Source of the DNA: an uncultured Verrucomicrobiota bacterium | GTDB lineage: Bacteria > Verrucomicrobiota > Verrucomicrobiia > Opitutales > Intestinicryptomonadaceae | Direction of reading: 5' to 3' | Length of the DNA: 35,352 bases | Assembly: GCA_949283955.1 (NCBI GenBank) | Contig: CASDUP010000016.1 | Location: forward strand, 1 to 35,352 | In this document: one piece after another, positions 17,374 to 25,262 of the stretch | Layout: each line of letters opens with the position of its first letter | Numbering within the stretch: the first letter of the stretch is position 1 | Program-made: the position numbers and the translations under genes | Notes under the pieces: model-generated | The model's input: the letters and a program-made list of their open reading frames with translations, nothing else | Told to the model about the DNA's origin: nothing | Databases searched by the model: none

Positions 17374-17545
17374 GAATTTTAAGCGGACGTTCGGCACACA
17401 CGTCTTCTGGCTTACTCCAAAGTCGAAAATTCGACACGCGCCCGACCTTCCCATTACAGTGGTTTTGGGGCGCTTCGGAGATTACAGCGGCGAGACCGCG
17501 CCCGATTTTCACGGGACTTCCGTTTGCGTACGAACATTTAAATTC
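17374..17545 (-). promoter_or_regulatory. Cobalamin (B12) riboswitch
   Basis: Read on the minus strand, the class landmarks occur in the right order: AAACGGAAGTCCCGTGAAAA, the GCGGTCTCGCCGCTGTAA core, CCACTGTAATGGGAAGG, and the B12 box AAGCCAGAAGACGTG. The closing helix is visible: GAATTT at 17545-17540 pairs with AAATTC at 17379-17374, and ATGTTCG pairs with CGAACGT next to it. Two extra hairpins lie just upstream, at 17546-17562 (6-bp stem) and near 17570-17588. The riboswitch sits between the end of thiE and the first PEP-CTERM gene. A TTGACA at 17638-17633 may be a -35 box, but I see no matching -10 box. Confidence 0.95.
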
Positions 17546-17671
17546 GGGCGAAGATATCGCCCAAAATCCGAAGCGGAGAATCCGCTCCGTATTTAAAAGA
17601 ACGGCGCGGATGCTCGTAGGCTTCGCGGTGCTTGTCAAGATTTTTTAACGGAATTTCTCTTGGAGGGGGAT

Positions 17672-18319
17672 TTATTCTGATTCTCCAAGGAACGACTTTG
17701 TCAGATTTAATATTGCTTTGCAGGTATCGTCGGGGGAGAGAACGTCTGATACGGCGACGATTCTTTTTGCTCCCGCACGCCAAACGTCTCGGGCCGTTCG
17801 GGAGTTTATTCCGCCTATGGCAAACCACGGAAGCTTTGGATTCATTGCAGCAACCTTTGAAACAAGTTCGAGCCCTACGGCGGGCCTTCCGGGCTTTGTT
17901 TGGGTGGCGTAAACCGGCCCCACCGCGAAATAGTCGAGCAATTCCGGAATGTTGTCGGCTTTTTTTGCTTGTTCTATCGAATGGGTTGAAAGTCCAAGAA
18001 TAGAGTCGTGGCCTATTAGTTTTCGAGCCTCTTCAGGGGACAAATCGTCCTGTCCTATGTGCAGGCCCAAATTCAATTCCGCCGCCAACAAAGCGTCGTC
18101 GTTTATGATAAGTTTTGCGTTCGATTCTTTAAAGAGGGGCAGAATTTCAAGCGCTATGCTTCTTCTCTCATCTCGGCTTTCCTTTTTTGCCCGAAGCTGG
18201 ACTATTCTAGTTCCGCTCTTCAAAATTTGGGAACATTTGCAAAACGCATCGCTCCTGGATACGTATCCCGTGTCCAATATAGCATAGAAGACTGCTCCGT
18301 AGAGGAACTGTTTTACCAT
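17672..18319 (-). CDS. thiE: Thiamine phosphate synthase
   Basis: 215 residues, the usual length. It joins HMP-pyrophosphate and the thiazole phosphate to give thiamine phosphate. Family motifs are in order: an N-terminal FYAILDTGY, IVQLRAKKESRDE, LIINDD, LHIGQDDLSPEEAR, ILGLSTHS, FAVGPVYATQTKPG (phosphate-binding Thr/Lys) and FAIGGI near the end. It follows the AmaP-like gene by 20 bases and is the last gene of a long minus-strand run that starts with mqnP. No TPP riboswitch is seen in front of it, and no other thi gene is in the window, so the rest of the pathway lies elsewhere. Downstream, about 125 bases on, begins the cobalamin riboswitch of the next unit. Confidence 0.95.
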   Translation of the reverse strand: MVKQFLYGAVFYAILDTGYVSRSDAFCKCSQILKSGTRIVQLRAKKESRDERRSIALEILPLFKESNAKLIINDDALLAAELNLGLHIGQDDLSPEEARKLIGHDSILGLSTHSIEQAKKADNIPELLDYFAVGPVYATQTKPGRPAVGLELVSKVAAMNPKLPWFAIGGINSRTARDVWRAGAKRIVAVSDVLSPDDTCKAILNLTKSFLGESE

Positions 18320-18339
18320 GTCCGTTCCGCAGTCCGATA

Positions 18340-18954
18340 TTAGGGCAAAATTCCTCCGGATTCTTCCGGATCCTTTTTGCCTTGCTTAGAATCGTCCAGA
18401 GCGTCGAAGGCTATATCGGACGATTCCTTTTCAAGCTCCGAGGAGGGTGGGAGAAATTTGTGCTCGGGCTTGTATATAAGCCCCTTAAACCCTACAACCC
18501 TCACATCTATTCTTCCGAGCTTTTCCACTCCCAGATATTCCCTGAAAGCCGTGGTCAGTGCTGTCTGTATGTACGCCGAAGCCTCTGTCAATTTTTGGCT
18601 CGATTCCAATTTTAGGGACACTCTCATGCAGAGCCTTCCAAAGTGCGTATAAATGTCGACTTCGGGGCGGTTTATAGCTCCCATGCTGTAGCAGACACTT
18701 TGAACGAGTTCGTCGAGCGCGCTCCTCGATACCTCAACGACCCCGACTCTATTGTCGAACAGCCTCATCGGGGCGTAGCGCTTTCTGATTTTTCTGTACA
18801 TTACCAGAACGCACAGGAGTATGAGCGCTATTCCCAACATATCGGGAGCGTACGGCTGGTTCCATGCGGTGCGGAACAGCTCCACAATCCACACTATCCA
18901 ATCCGAAATTCCCGCGTAAAAGTGGTCGATTTTTTCAAGCGTTTCGGGATCCAT
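18340..18954 (-). CDS. AmaP/Asp23-family-like membrane-anchored protein
   Basis: 204 residues from the ATG at 18954. A TTG at 18966 would add four residues and has an AGGG 11 bases before it, so that start is also possible. A single hydrophobic helix (MLGIALILLCVLVMYRKI) lies at about residues 38-55. A domain resembling the Asp23/AmaP (DUF322) fold follows, with VGVVEVSRSALDELVQSV, a two-strand middle and DVRVVGFKG. The C-terminus is acidic and probably disordered. Asp23/AmaP proteins are best known from Gram-positive cell-envelope stress. Here the protein is in a Gram-negative, between ubiD-like and thiE genes, and the reason for this placement is unclear. The family call is moderate and rests on pattern only. 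Confidence 0.65.
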   Translation of the reverse strand: MDPETLEKIDHFYAGISDWIVWIVELFRTAWNQPYAPDMLGIALILLCVLVMYRKIRKRYAPMRLFDNRVGVVEVSRSALDELVQSVCYSMGAINRPEVDIYTHFGRLCMRVSLKLESSQKLTEASAYIQTALTTAFREYLGVEKLGRIDVRVVGFKGLIYKPEHKFLPPSSELEKESSDIAFDALDDSKQGKKDPEESGGILP

Positions 18955-19030
18955 TTTTATAGCCAAATTTTTATTTGCCCTGCGACGGAAATAATCGCCA
19001 TTTTTCCCGCGCGTTCAACAAATTTTTTAA

Positions 19031-20809
19031 CTACTCGAAAGATAAATCATCGGGCCATTCTCTTCCGTATCCGTCGGAGGAGTTTTTTTTGCACGCGTCC
19101 AAAAGGAATGTTCCGGATTCAGTTTCCAGAAAATCTCTCGAAGGATCGCAATTATTAAAGATTTTCCACAGCATTTTCGAGACATTCGCAGGATCCGAAT
19201 CGAATATTGCAAGCGCCCTAATTCCAGATTCAAAAGGAGCTATTTTTTCGGAAATTTCCTTCAGAATATCCGATCCTTTCCTGTCGCCTTTTTCCAGGAA
19301 TATAGAAACAAACCCCTTGAGCACTTCGGCCTTCTTTAAGCCGGGAAATCCTTTTAGGGCATCGAGGATAGCTTTTTCGCATGCACCGGAAATTTTTCTT
19401 TTTGACGGGTTTCTCGGGGTCTCGCCGGATATTTTTTTCGTCAAATCCAAGCCGAGCTTTGAACCCATTAGAGGGGTGGGGGAGGAGTGGTCGAGCGCGT
19501 CGAGAATTCCGAATCCGCGAACTATATCTACGGAAGGGTCGAAAGATTCCAAAAGTAGATTCCACACGGAAGGCAAATCGCCCGGGTCGATATTTTCGTC
19601 GACTACCACCACGCACTTGCAAAATCCCATTTGATTTTGGCCCCATATTCCAGCCATCGCCTTTTGAGCGTGCGCCGGAAATTCTTTCTTTATGGATATT
19701 ATGGAAATATTGTGAAATACCCCCTCCCAAGGCATGAATATGTCGCGAATCTCGGGCATCACAGTTTTTAGGAGTGGCAAAAATATTCTTTCCGTGGCTT
19801 TGGCCATGTAGCAATCTTCCATGGGCGGAGGTCCTACAAGGGTGGCGCAATATATCGGATCTTTTCTGCGCGTGACTGCCGTGACGTGGAAAACCGGATA
19901 CATATCCGGCATGGAGTAATATCCCGTATGGTCTCCGAAGGGCCCCTCCAATCTTCTCTCAGATGGTTCCACATAGCCTTCGATTACGAATTCTGCGTTG
20001 GCGGGTACTTCCATGTCGATGGTTTTGCACTTTACCAGCTCTACTCCCCTCCCTCTAAAAAATCCGGAAAGGAGCAATTCGTCGACGTCGCGCGGCATGG
20101 GGGCCGTGGCGGCGTATATCGTGGCAGGATCCGAGCCTATCGCTACAGCCACGGGCATTCTTCGTCCTTTTTCCGAGTATTCTCCGAAATAATGCGAGGC
20201 GTCCTTGTGGGCGTGCCAGTGCATTCCCGTAGTGTTTTTATCGTACACTTGCAGCCGGTACATTCCGAGATTTCTGCGCTTTCCGTCCTCCGACTTCGTA
20301 AACACCAACGGCAGAGTGACAAACCTGCCTCCGTCTTTAGGCCAGCACTTCAGCACTGGAATTTCCGACAAATCGACCTCTTCTCCCAGGGCAACAACCT
20401 CCTGGCATGGCGCGGTCTTTCCCATTCTGCGGTATTTTCTCGGAAATATTTTTCGAAGCGGAAGAAGTTTTGAGGCGGTACTAAAAAACTCCGAGAAGTT
20501 TTTTGGCGGAGACAGTTTGACAATTTCCTCAATCTTTTTTTCCGCCTCCGAAAACGACCCTACTCCCAGAGCCATCGACATTCTTTTTTCGCTGCCGAAT
20601 AGGTTGGTAGCTATGGGAAACGAGCGCTTTCCTCCGTCGAACACGTTTTCGAACAGGAGAGCCTTTCCGCCTCCCGGTTTTTTCGATTCCGCGTCGGTTA
20701 TTTTGGAGACATCGATCTCGGGGGAGACTCGATCTTTGATGCGCAAAAGTTCCCCGCTTTCATCGAGCGCTTTTATGAAGTCGCGCAGGGAATCGAAAGG
20801 GTTATTCAT
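19031..20809 (-). CDS. mqnL: UbiD-family decarboxylase, menaquinone (futalosine) type
   Basis: 592 residues. UbiD enzymes use prenylated FMN made by UbiX to decarboxylate aromatic acids. In the futalosine pathway the homolog is thought to act on the prenylated 1,4-dihydroxy-6-naphthoate. Motifs seen: RDFIKALDESGELLRI at the N-terminus, RNLGMYRLQVYDKNTTGMHW with the following HKDASHYF (prFMN/metal region), RLEGPFGDHTGYYS (catalytic acid region) and PPPMEDCYMAKATERIFLPL. It overlaps the ubiX stop by eight bases and the prenyltransferase gene is just upstream, so this is one late-step unit. The symbol follows Streptomyces SCO4490 usage from memory; plain ubiD would also be fair. The C-terminal 150 residues are longer than in E. 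coli UbiD, as in the menaquinone subfamily. Confidence 0.9.
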   Translation of the reverse strand: MNNPFDSLRDFIKALDESGELLRIKDRVSPEIDVSKITDAESKKPGGGKALLFENVFDGGKRSFPIATNLFGSEKRMSMALGVGSFSEAEKKIEEIVKLSPPKNFSEFFSTASKLLPLRKIFPRKYRRMGKTAPCQEVVALGEEVDLSEIPVLKCWPKDGGRFVTLPLVFTKSEDGKRRNLGMYRLQVYDKNTTGMHWHAHKDASHYFGEYSEKGRRMPVAVAIGSDPATIYAATAPMPRDVDELLLSGFFRGRGVELVKCKTIDMEVPANAEFVIEGYVEPSERRLEGPFGDHTGYYSMPDMYPVFHVTAVTRRKDPIYCATLVGPPPMEDCYMAKATERIFLPLLKTVMPEIRDIFMPWEGVFHNISIISIKKEFPAHAQKAMAGIWGQNQMGFCKCVVVVDENIDPGDLPSVWNLLLESFDPSVDIVRGFGILDALDHSSPTPLMGSKLGLDLTKKISGETPRNPSKRKISGACEKAILDALKGFPGLKKAEVLKGFVSIFLEKGDRKGSDILKEISEKIAPFESGIRALAIFDSDPANVSKMLWKIFNNCDPSRDFLETESGTFLLDACKKNSSDGYGREWPDDLSFE

Positions 20810-21416
20810 CGCCCCATTCTCTCAAAAAATTTTGTTCCACGTCGATGGTCATGAGAGTCCGCGCGGTTATGAAGTCTACCAAATCCTCTATGGTTTTCGG
20901 ATCGTGGTAGAAACCGGGGCAGGCAGGAAGTATTATTCCGCCGGCTTCCGTTATCGACACCATGTTCCTCAGATGGGTAAGAGCAAGGGGTGTTTCGCGC
21001 GGGACCAAAACGAGCTTTCTTCTTTCTTTTAGCGCCACTTCTGAGGCCCGCACTACGAGGTTGTCCCCTATCGAATTTGCGATTTTTCCAAGGGTTTTCA
21101 TGGAACACGGAGAGACCACCATCGCTTCGAATTTGAACGAGCCGCTCGCGCACGGGGCGTGGAAATCGTCCTCTTTGTATATGAAGAAGTCGGGGTTTTT
21201 AGACTCGAATTTTCCGTCGCCCAGCCCTCCTATGAAAGAGTAGTTCTTCGACGATATCTCGTCCGACAAGATTGGCCGAGCCGTTTCTGTTATTATGCAG
21301 TGAACTTGAAATTCCTGCAGGAGCAGATGGCGTATCAGCTCGAGTCCGTAAACCACGCCGCTTGCTCCGGTGATTGCTACTACGAATCTCTTCTTGTATC
21401 TGTATAAAGTTTGCAT
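20802..21416 (-). CDS. ubiX: UbiX-like flavin prenyltransferase
   Basis: 204 residues from the ATG at 21416; a TTG at 21422 is weaker. UbiX makes prenylated FMN, the cofactor of UbiD. Motifs: VVAITGASGVVYGLELIRHL near the N-terminus (FMN-binding), VVSPCSMKTLGKIANSIGDNL, RASEVALKERRKLVLVPRETPL and GGIILPACPGFYHDPKTIEDLVDF, all typical and in order. It overlaps the downstream ubiD-like gene by eight bases and lies 39 bases after mqnP. In futalosine genomes this homolog is sometimes named mqnM. Its presence next to its partner and to the mqn genes argues that both serve menaquinone. Confidence 0.95.
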   Translation of the reverse strand: MQTLYRYKKRFVVAITGASGVVYGLELIRHLLLQEFQVHCIITETARPILSDEISSKNYSFIGGLGDGKFESKNPDFFIYKEDDFHAPCASGSFKFEAMVVSPCSMKTLGKIANSIGDNLVVRASEVALKERRKLVLVPRETPLALTHLRNMVSITEAGGIILPACPGFYHDPKTIEDLVDFITARTLMTIDVEQNFLREWGDE

Positions 21417-21455
21417 GTCCAAAAATTCCGTTAATTCGTTCTTACCCTGGCGAAG

Positions 21456-22319
21456 CTAAAGCAAAAGGGAGGCTCCGCCAAGCAAAATAAGGAGAGAAAT
21501 GGATATATTCATATAGAGAAAAACCAGGTCTATTTTTTTTATTCCGCTAATAAAAAACACGATTTGAGCCGCGATATAAATAGCTCCTATTGCCGCCACG
21601 CAGGCAAAGAAAGCCGGTCCTCCGCCGAATATTTTTGCCGTGGCAGCAAAGCATAGAAATGCGGCGGCCATAGACAGGGAAGATGCCGCGAAAGTTCCCT
21701 TCAATCCGAATTTTGCGGGAATGGAAAAGAGCCCGGTTTTTCTGTCGAAATCCATGTCTTGAACGGCGTAGAATATGTCGAAGGAGGCAATGTTGAATAG
21801 CAGTCCGAGCGACAAAGGCAATATTTTGGGGCTAAATGAGTCGGCCACGGCTATCCATGCCCCGATAGGGGCACATGCAAGGGAGGCTCCGAGAATAAAA
21901 TGGACAAACACCGTGAATCTTTTTCCATAGGAATATCCAGCCAGCAATGCAAGCGCCGGGAAGGATAGTATAAAGCACAGAAAGTTTATTGCGGCGGCGG
22001 AGGCCACTAGCACTAAGGCCGATAACGCCGTAAAAAGCGAGGCGGCCTTCAGGGATATTTCTCCCGTGCAGGTGGGTCTAGAGGAGGTTCTGGGATTTGC
22101 GGAATCAATTTTAACGTCGGCGATTCTGTTGAATCCCATCGCGAAGGATCTCGCGGAGGCGAAAGCCAGAGCAATGAAAATCAATTTGTACGCGGTAAGT
22201 CCGCAAGTTTCGGACTGCGCGATACACACAGCCGAAAGGGCGAACGGCAGCGCGAACAAAGTGTGCGGCAATTTTACTAATTCCGAATACGCCCTGACAT
22301 CGCTTAGAAATTTGACCAT
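21456..22319 (-). CDS. mqnP: UbiA-family prenyltransferase (menaquinone, MqnP type)
   Basis: 287 residues from the ATG at 22319. The frame stays open for another 770 bases upstream, but that part is antisense to mqnE and not a credible protein. An integral membrane aromatic prenyltransferase with about eight or nine helices. It carries the first Asp-rich type motif as NRIADVKIDSANPRTSSRP (residues 64-81) and the second as DIFYAVQDMDFDRKTGLFSIP (residues 181-201). KLPHTLFALPFAL at the N-terminus is typical of UbiA. It should attach the polyprenyl chain to 1,4-dihydroxy-6-naphthoate. First gene of the minus-strand unit mqnP-ubiX-mqnL-amaP-like-thiE, divergent from mqnE. Confidence 0.92.
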   Translation of the reverse strand: MVKFLSDVRAYSELVKLPHTLFALPFALSAVCIAQSETCGLTAYKLIFIALAFASARSFAMGFNRIADVKIDSANPRTSSRPTCTGEISLKAASLFTALSALVLVASAAAINFLCFILSFPALALLAGYSYGKRFTVFVHFILGASLACAPIGAWIAVADSFSPKILPLSLGLLFNIASFDIFYAVQDMDFDRKTGLFSIPAKFGLKGTFAASSLSMAAAFLCFAATAKIFGGGPAFFACVAAIGAIYIAAQIVFFISGIKKIDLVFLYMNISISLLILLGGASLLL

Positions 22320-22433
22320 AACTTTCAGTTTTCCGTTTTTGACCAAAAATTTTTTTTGGCAACTTTTTTTAGATGAAAAGTTGGAGTGGGAATGTATGTT
22401 GACATTAAAGTTTGCTGGTTCAACATGTGGGGA
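22320..22433. promoter_or_regulatory. Divergent promoter region between the two menaquinone units
   Basis: The AT-rich spacer between mqnP (-) and mqnE (+) must hold both promoters. A dyad CCAAAAA (22343-22349) and TTTTTGG (22353-22359) with a 3-base centre could be an operator. TTGACA at 22399-22404 is a good -35 match, but the -10 position 17 bases on (AACATG) is poor. If the mqnE start is further upstream (22392), part of this region is coding. Confidence 0.35.
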
Positions 22434-23462
22434 ATGGTAAAAGAAGGAAGAGAGAGAATGGGGGCGGAGGAGGCGCTCGAGATTCTTCGCGGGGACGATC
22501 CGCTCGCGGCGGGCAAGAGGGCGGATTCTTTGCGCCGTTCTCTCCACAAAAACAGGGCGTACTACGCCGTCAACGCCGCTATTTCCTATTCCAATATTTG
22601 CGACTCCATGTGTCCGATATGCTCCTTTGCCCGCAGGGAAGGGGAGCAAGGAGCTTATCTGCTCCGCCCAGAAGACATATATGCTAAAGTAAGGAACTAC
22701 GCGGAAAGAGGAGCGGAGGAAATACACATAATAGGCGGGGTGTACTCGAAATTGCCTCTGGACTACTATTTGGACGTTTGCAAGGCGGTGAAGGCGGCGG
22801 GAGATGTGAATCTTGTGGCGTTTACGGTTTCGGAATGCGTTTTGATGTCGGAGGTATCCGGTAAGAGACTTGAAGAGGTGATGAATCTTCTGAGGGAATC
22901 CGGGGTAGATGCGCTTCCCGGAGGGGGTGCGGAAATTTTCGATTCCTCCGTCAGGTCGAAAATAACCCCGAAAAAAATAAGCGGGGAACAGTGGATTTCC
23001 GCGATGAGGACGGCGCACAAATGCGGATTGAAGACAAACGCAACAATGCTTTACGGGCACATAGAAACTCCCGAATCCATAGTGTCCCATCTAGAAGCTC
23101 TTCGCTCTTTGCAAGACGAGACGGGAGGTTTTAAGGCGTTTGTTCCGCTTCCCTTCAGGCGCGGAGCCAGTCCAATTCCGTCGAGCGGAGGAGGGGTTTT
23201 GGATCTGAAGATTTGCTCTTTGGCGCGCATTTTTTTGGACAATTTTCCCCACGTTAGGGTTCCTCTTCCGCACTTTGGAGCGAGGTTCGCTCAGGTTCTG
23301 TTGAATTTTGGAGCGGACGACGTCGGAGGGACGCACTGGTTTGAAGAGGTTGCCTCGTCGGCGGGAGCCCCCCGCGAATTGAGAACGGAGGAGTTCGTTC
23401 GCAAGACCATAGAATCGGCGGGATTTGTTCCCGTAAAGACGAATTCAAATTATGCCATATAG
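22434..23462 (+). CDS. mqnE: Aminofutalosine synthase (radical SAM)
   Basis: 342 residues from the ATG at 22434. The enzyme joins 3-[(1-carboxyvinyl)oxy]benzoate and SAM to form aminofutalosine. The radical SAM cluster motif is Cys56, Cys60 and Cys63 in ICDSMCPICSF. Family markers: EEIHIIGGVY, LPGGGAEIFD, TNATMLYGHIE, LQDETGGFKAFVPLPF and, near the end, NFGADDVGGTHW. The start is uncertain. VKEGRERMGAEEAL resembles the family's 'V..GERL..E..L' opening, which supports 22434 or an earlier ATG (22425, or 22392 with GGAG five bases before). The ATG at 22458 has the neatest ribosome site (AAGGAAG, 7-base spacing) but would cut this part. First gene of the five-gene plus-strand unit; it overlaps mqnA by 11 bases. 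Confidence 0.93.
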   Translation: MVKEGRERMGAEEALEILRGDDPLAAGKRADSLRRSLHKNRAYYAVNAAISYSNICDSMCPICSFARREGEQGAYLLRPEDIYAKVRNYAERGAEEIHIIGGVYSKLPLDYYLDVCKAVKAAGDVNLVAFTVSECVLMSEVSGKRLEEVMNLLRESGVDALPGGGAEIFDSSVRSKITPKKISGEQWISAMRTAHKCGLKTNATMLYGHIETPESIVSHLEALRSLQDETGGFKAFVPLPFRRGASPIPSSGGGVLDLKICSLARIFLDNFPHVRVPLPHFGARFAQVLLNFGADDVGGTHWFEEVASSAGAPRELRTEEFVRKTIESAGFVPVKTNSNYAI

Positions 23463-24216
23463 CTTTGGCAGAGTTTCCTACGTGAACGTGGAACCGCTCT
23501 TCGCTTTGGGAGCATCTCCGGATTTTGATTTTTTTCCGGCAGTTCCTTCGGTTTTGAACGAGGCGGCTATCAACGGGAAGTTCGACGTTTCAATATTGTC
23601 GATGTGGGCTTATCCAAAATTTGCCGACAAGTACAAGCTGGTTCCCTGCTACGGAGTTTTCGGAGACGGAAAGATAATGTCGGTGAAGTTGTTTTCGCGC
23701 TTTCCAATAGAGAGCTTGGGCGGAAGGAAAATTTATTTGACTTCGGAGTCGGGATCTTCCGTCAGGGCGTTCGAGAAGCTGTGCTCCGAGGTTTACAGAT
23801 TTGTCCCGAATGTTTCCAAATCTGCCGAAGATGCGGACGCCGTATTTTTAATAGGAAACAGGGCGCTTCGTTTTTCGGCGGAGAGGGGGGGATTTTCGTT
23901 CGAGTACGACTTTGGCCAGCTATGGAAGTCGGCGTACGGAGTCCCGATGGCCTATGCGGGAGTGATTGCAAAAAGGGAAATATACGACGAGGTTCTTCCG
24001 AAAATTTCCTCCTATTTCGACTCGTCTTTAAAAAGATTTTTCTCGTCGAGAAAAGAGAGCGTGAAAAAGGCGGCTGTCGAGTTTTTTAAATCCGAGGGAG
24101 AAAAAATTTCCGAGTCGGAGCTCGACGAGTATTACGGCAGGCTCTCCTTCAAACTGCCGGAACGCGAATACGGAGAGTGCGTAGAAATTGCTCTAAATGG
24201 AAAAGATTTTAAATGA
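23452..24216 (+). CDS. mqnA: Chorismate dehydratase
   Basis: 254 residues, slightly short for the family. MqnA removes water from chorismate to give 3-[(1-carboxyvinyl)oxy]benzoate, the first committed step of the futalosine route. The fold is that of a periplasmic-binding-protein-like enzyme. Seen: GRVSYVNVEPLF at residues 6-17, FDVSILSMWAYPKF, LTSESGSSVRAFEKL (the Ser/Thr-rich substrate loop), DAVFLIGNRALRF and YDFGQLWKSAYGVPMAYAGVIAKRE. It has no signal peptide, in agreement with a cytosolic enzyme. It starts inside the end of mqnE (11-base overlap) and its own end overlaps mqnC by 20 bases, so the operon is compact and likely coupled in translation. Confidence 0.93.
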   Translation: MPYSFGRVSYVNVEPLFALGASPDFDFFPAVPSVLNEAAINGKFDVSILSMWAYPKFADKYKLVPCYGVFGDGKIMSVKLFSRFPIESLGGRKIYLTSESGSSVRAFEKLCSEVYRFVPNVSKSAEDADAVFLIGNRALRFSAERGGFSFEYDFGQLWKSAYGVPMAYAGVIAKREIYDEVLPKISSYFDSSLKRFFSSRKESVKKAAVEFFKSEGEKISESELDEYYGRLSFKLPEREYGECVEIALNGKDFK

Positions 24217-25261
24217 TTTGTCGCGATCGCTTAGGCGCGTAGAGTTTGAGGAGGCGGTTTCCCTTTTAGAGGGGGCGGGGCTTCACGAACTTGGAGCTTG
24301 CGCGCATTCGAGGCGCATGTTGGCGGATCCGGGCGGAACGGTCGGATATATAGTCAACAGAATGGTAAACTATTCCAACGTGTGCGCCGCTCAATGCGCA
24401 TTTTGCGCCTACCACGCAAAGGCTGGCAGGGTTGCTCCTTTCGTTCTCGATGACGGAGAAATATTCGAGATATGCTCCGAGGCGGTTTCGCGCGGGGCAA
24501 GGCAGATAATGCTTCAAGGAGGGCTTTCGCCGCGCTTTACCCTAGCTTGGGCCGAAGGTTTGGTCTCGAGAATAAAGTCGTCTTTTCCCGGTCTTTGGCT
24601 GCACGTGTTTTCTCCCTCCGAGATAGTGTGGTTTTCTCGAGCTTCAGGCTGCTCGATTGGCGAGTGCGTAGGCAGGCTTCGCGCGGCAGGTGCGGATTCT
24701 GTTCCTGGTGCGGCGGATTTGTTGGTTCCTGAAATAAGGAGGAGCCTTTGCGGGAACAAGTGCACGGTGGAGGAGTGGATATCGGTGATGAGGGCTCTTG
24801 CGAAAAATGGAATGAGTTCGTCGGCAACGATGACATTCGGAATGGGTGAGAGTTTGAGGCAGAGGATAGAGCATCTCGACGTGATAAGGAGGGTCCAGGA
24901 CGAGCTTGGAATTTTTAAGGCGTTTATCGCATGGCCCGTTGCTCCGGAAAACACTCGGATAGAGAAGGAGGTCAAGAGGGCGGGGGCGCCCGAATTTTTA
25001 AGGACTCTTGCCGTTAGCAGAATATATTTGGACAACGTCAAGTACGTTCAATCCGGCTGGCTAACCGAGGGATTGAAACTTGCCCAAGTGGCGTTGAGGT
25101 TTGGAGCCAACGATGTGGGAGGGGTTCTTATGGACGAAATGGTCGTAAGAGCAGCCGGAATAGACAACAAGGCTTCGTCCGCACAGATGGAGGGAGTGGT
25201 GAGGGGAGCGGGCTTTTCCCCTAGAGAGCGCGACGGAGAGTACGAGACAATTCGGAAATAA
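24197..25261 (+). CDS. mqnC: Cyclic dehypoxanthine futalosine synthase (radical SAM)
   Basis: 354 residues. It cyclises dehypoxanthine futalosine by radical SAM chemistry. The cluster cysteines are Cys63, Cys67 and Cys70 in NVCAAQCAFCAY. MqnC-specific features set it apart from MqnE: YIVNRMVNYSNVC before the cluster, IMLQGGLSP, LWLHVFSPSEI, SATMTFGMGES, FKAFIAWPVAPENT and RFGANDVGGVLMDE. The start lies within mqnA (20-base overlap) and the stop is one base before the mqnD start. Together with mqnE it gives two radical SAM enzymes in the same operon, the normal pair for the pathway. The IAWPV.P.NT stretch, where other members have IAWPFQP.NT, is a mild variant. Confidence 0.94.
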   Translation: MEKILNDLSRSLRRVEFEEAVSLLEGAGLHELGACAHSRRMLADPGGTVGYIVNRMVNYSNVCAAQCAFCAYHAKAGRVAPFVLDDGEIFEICSEAVSRGARQIMLQGGLSPRFTLAWAEGLVSRIKSSFPGLWLHVFSPSEIVWFSRASGCSIGECVGRLRAAGADSVPGAADLLVPEIRRSLCGNKCTVEEWISVMRALAKNGMSSSATMTFGMGESLRQRIEHLDVIRRVQDELGIFKAFIAWPVAPENTRIEKEVKRAGAPEFLRTLAVSRIYLDNVKYVQSGWLTEGLKLAQVALRFGANDVGGVLMDEMVVRAAGIDNKASSAQMEGVVRGAGFSPRERDGEYETIRK

Positions 25262-25262
25262 T

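Noticed and set aside
22320-23090. Open minus-strand frame extending the prenyltransferase gene upstream by about 257 residues
   Set aside because: It is antisense to mqnE, has no UbiA-like sequence and is the by-product of codon bias. A normal UbiA start lies at 22319.
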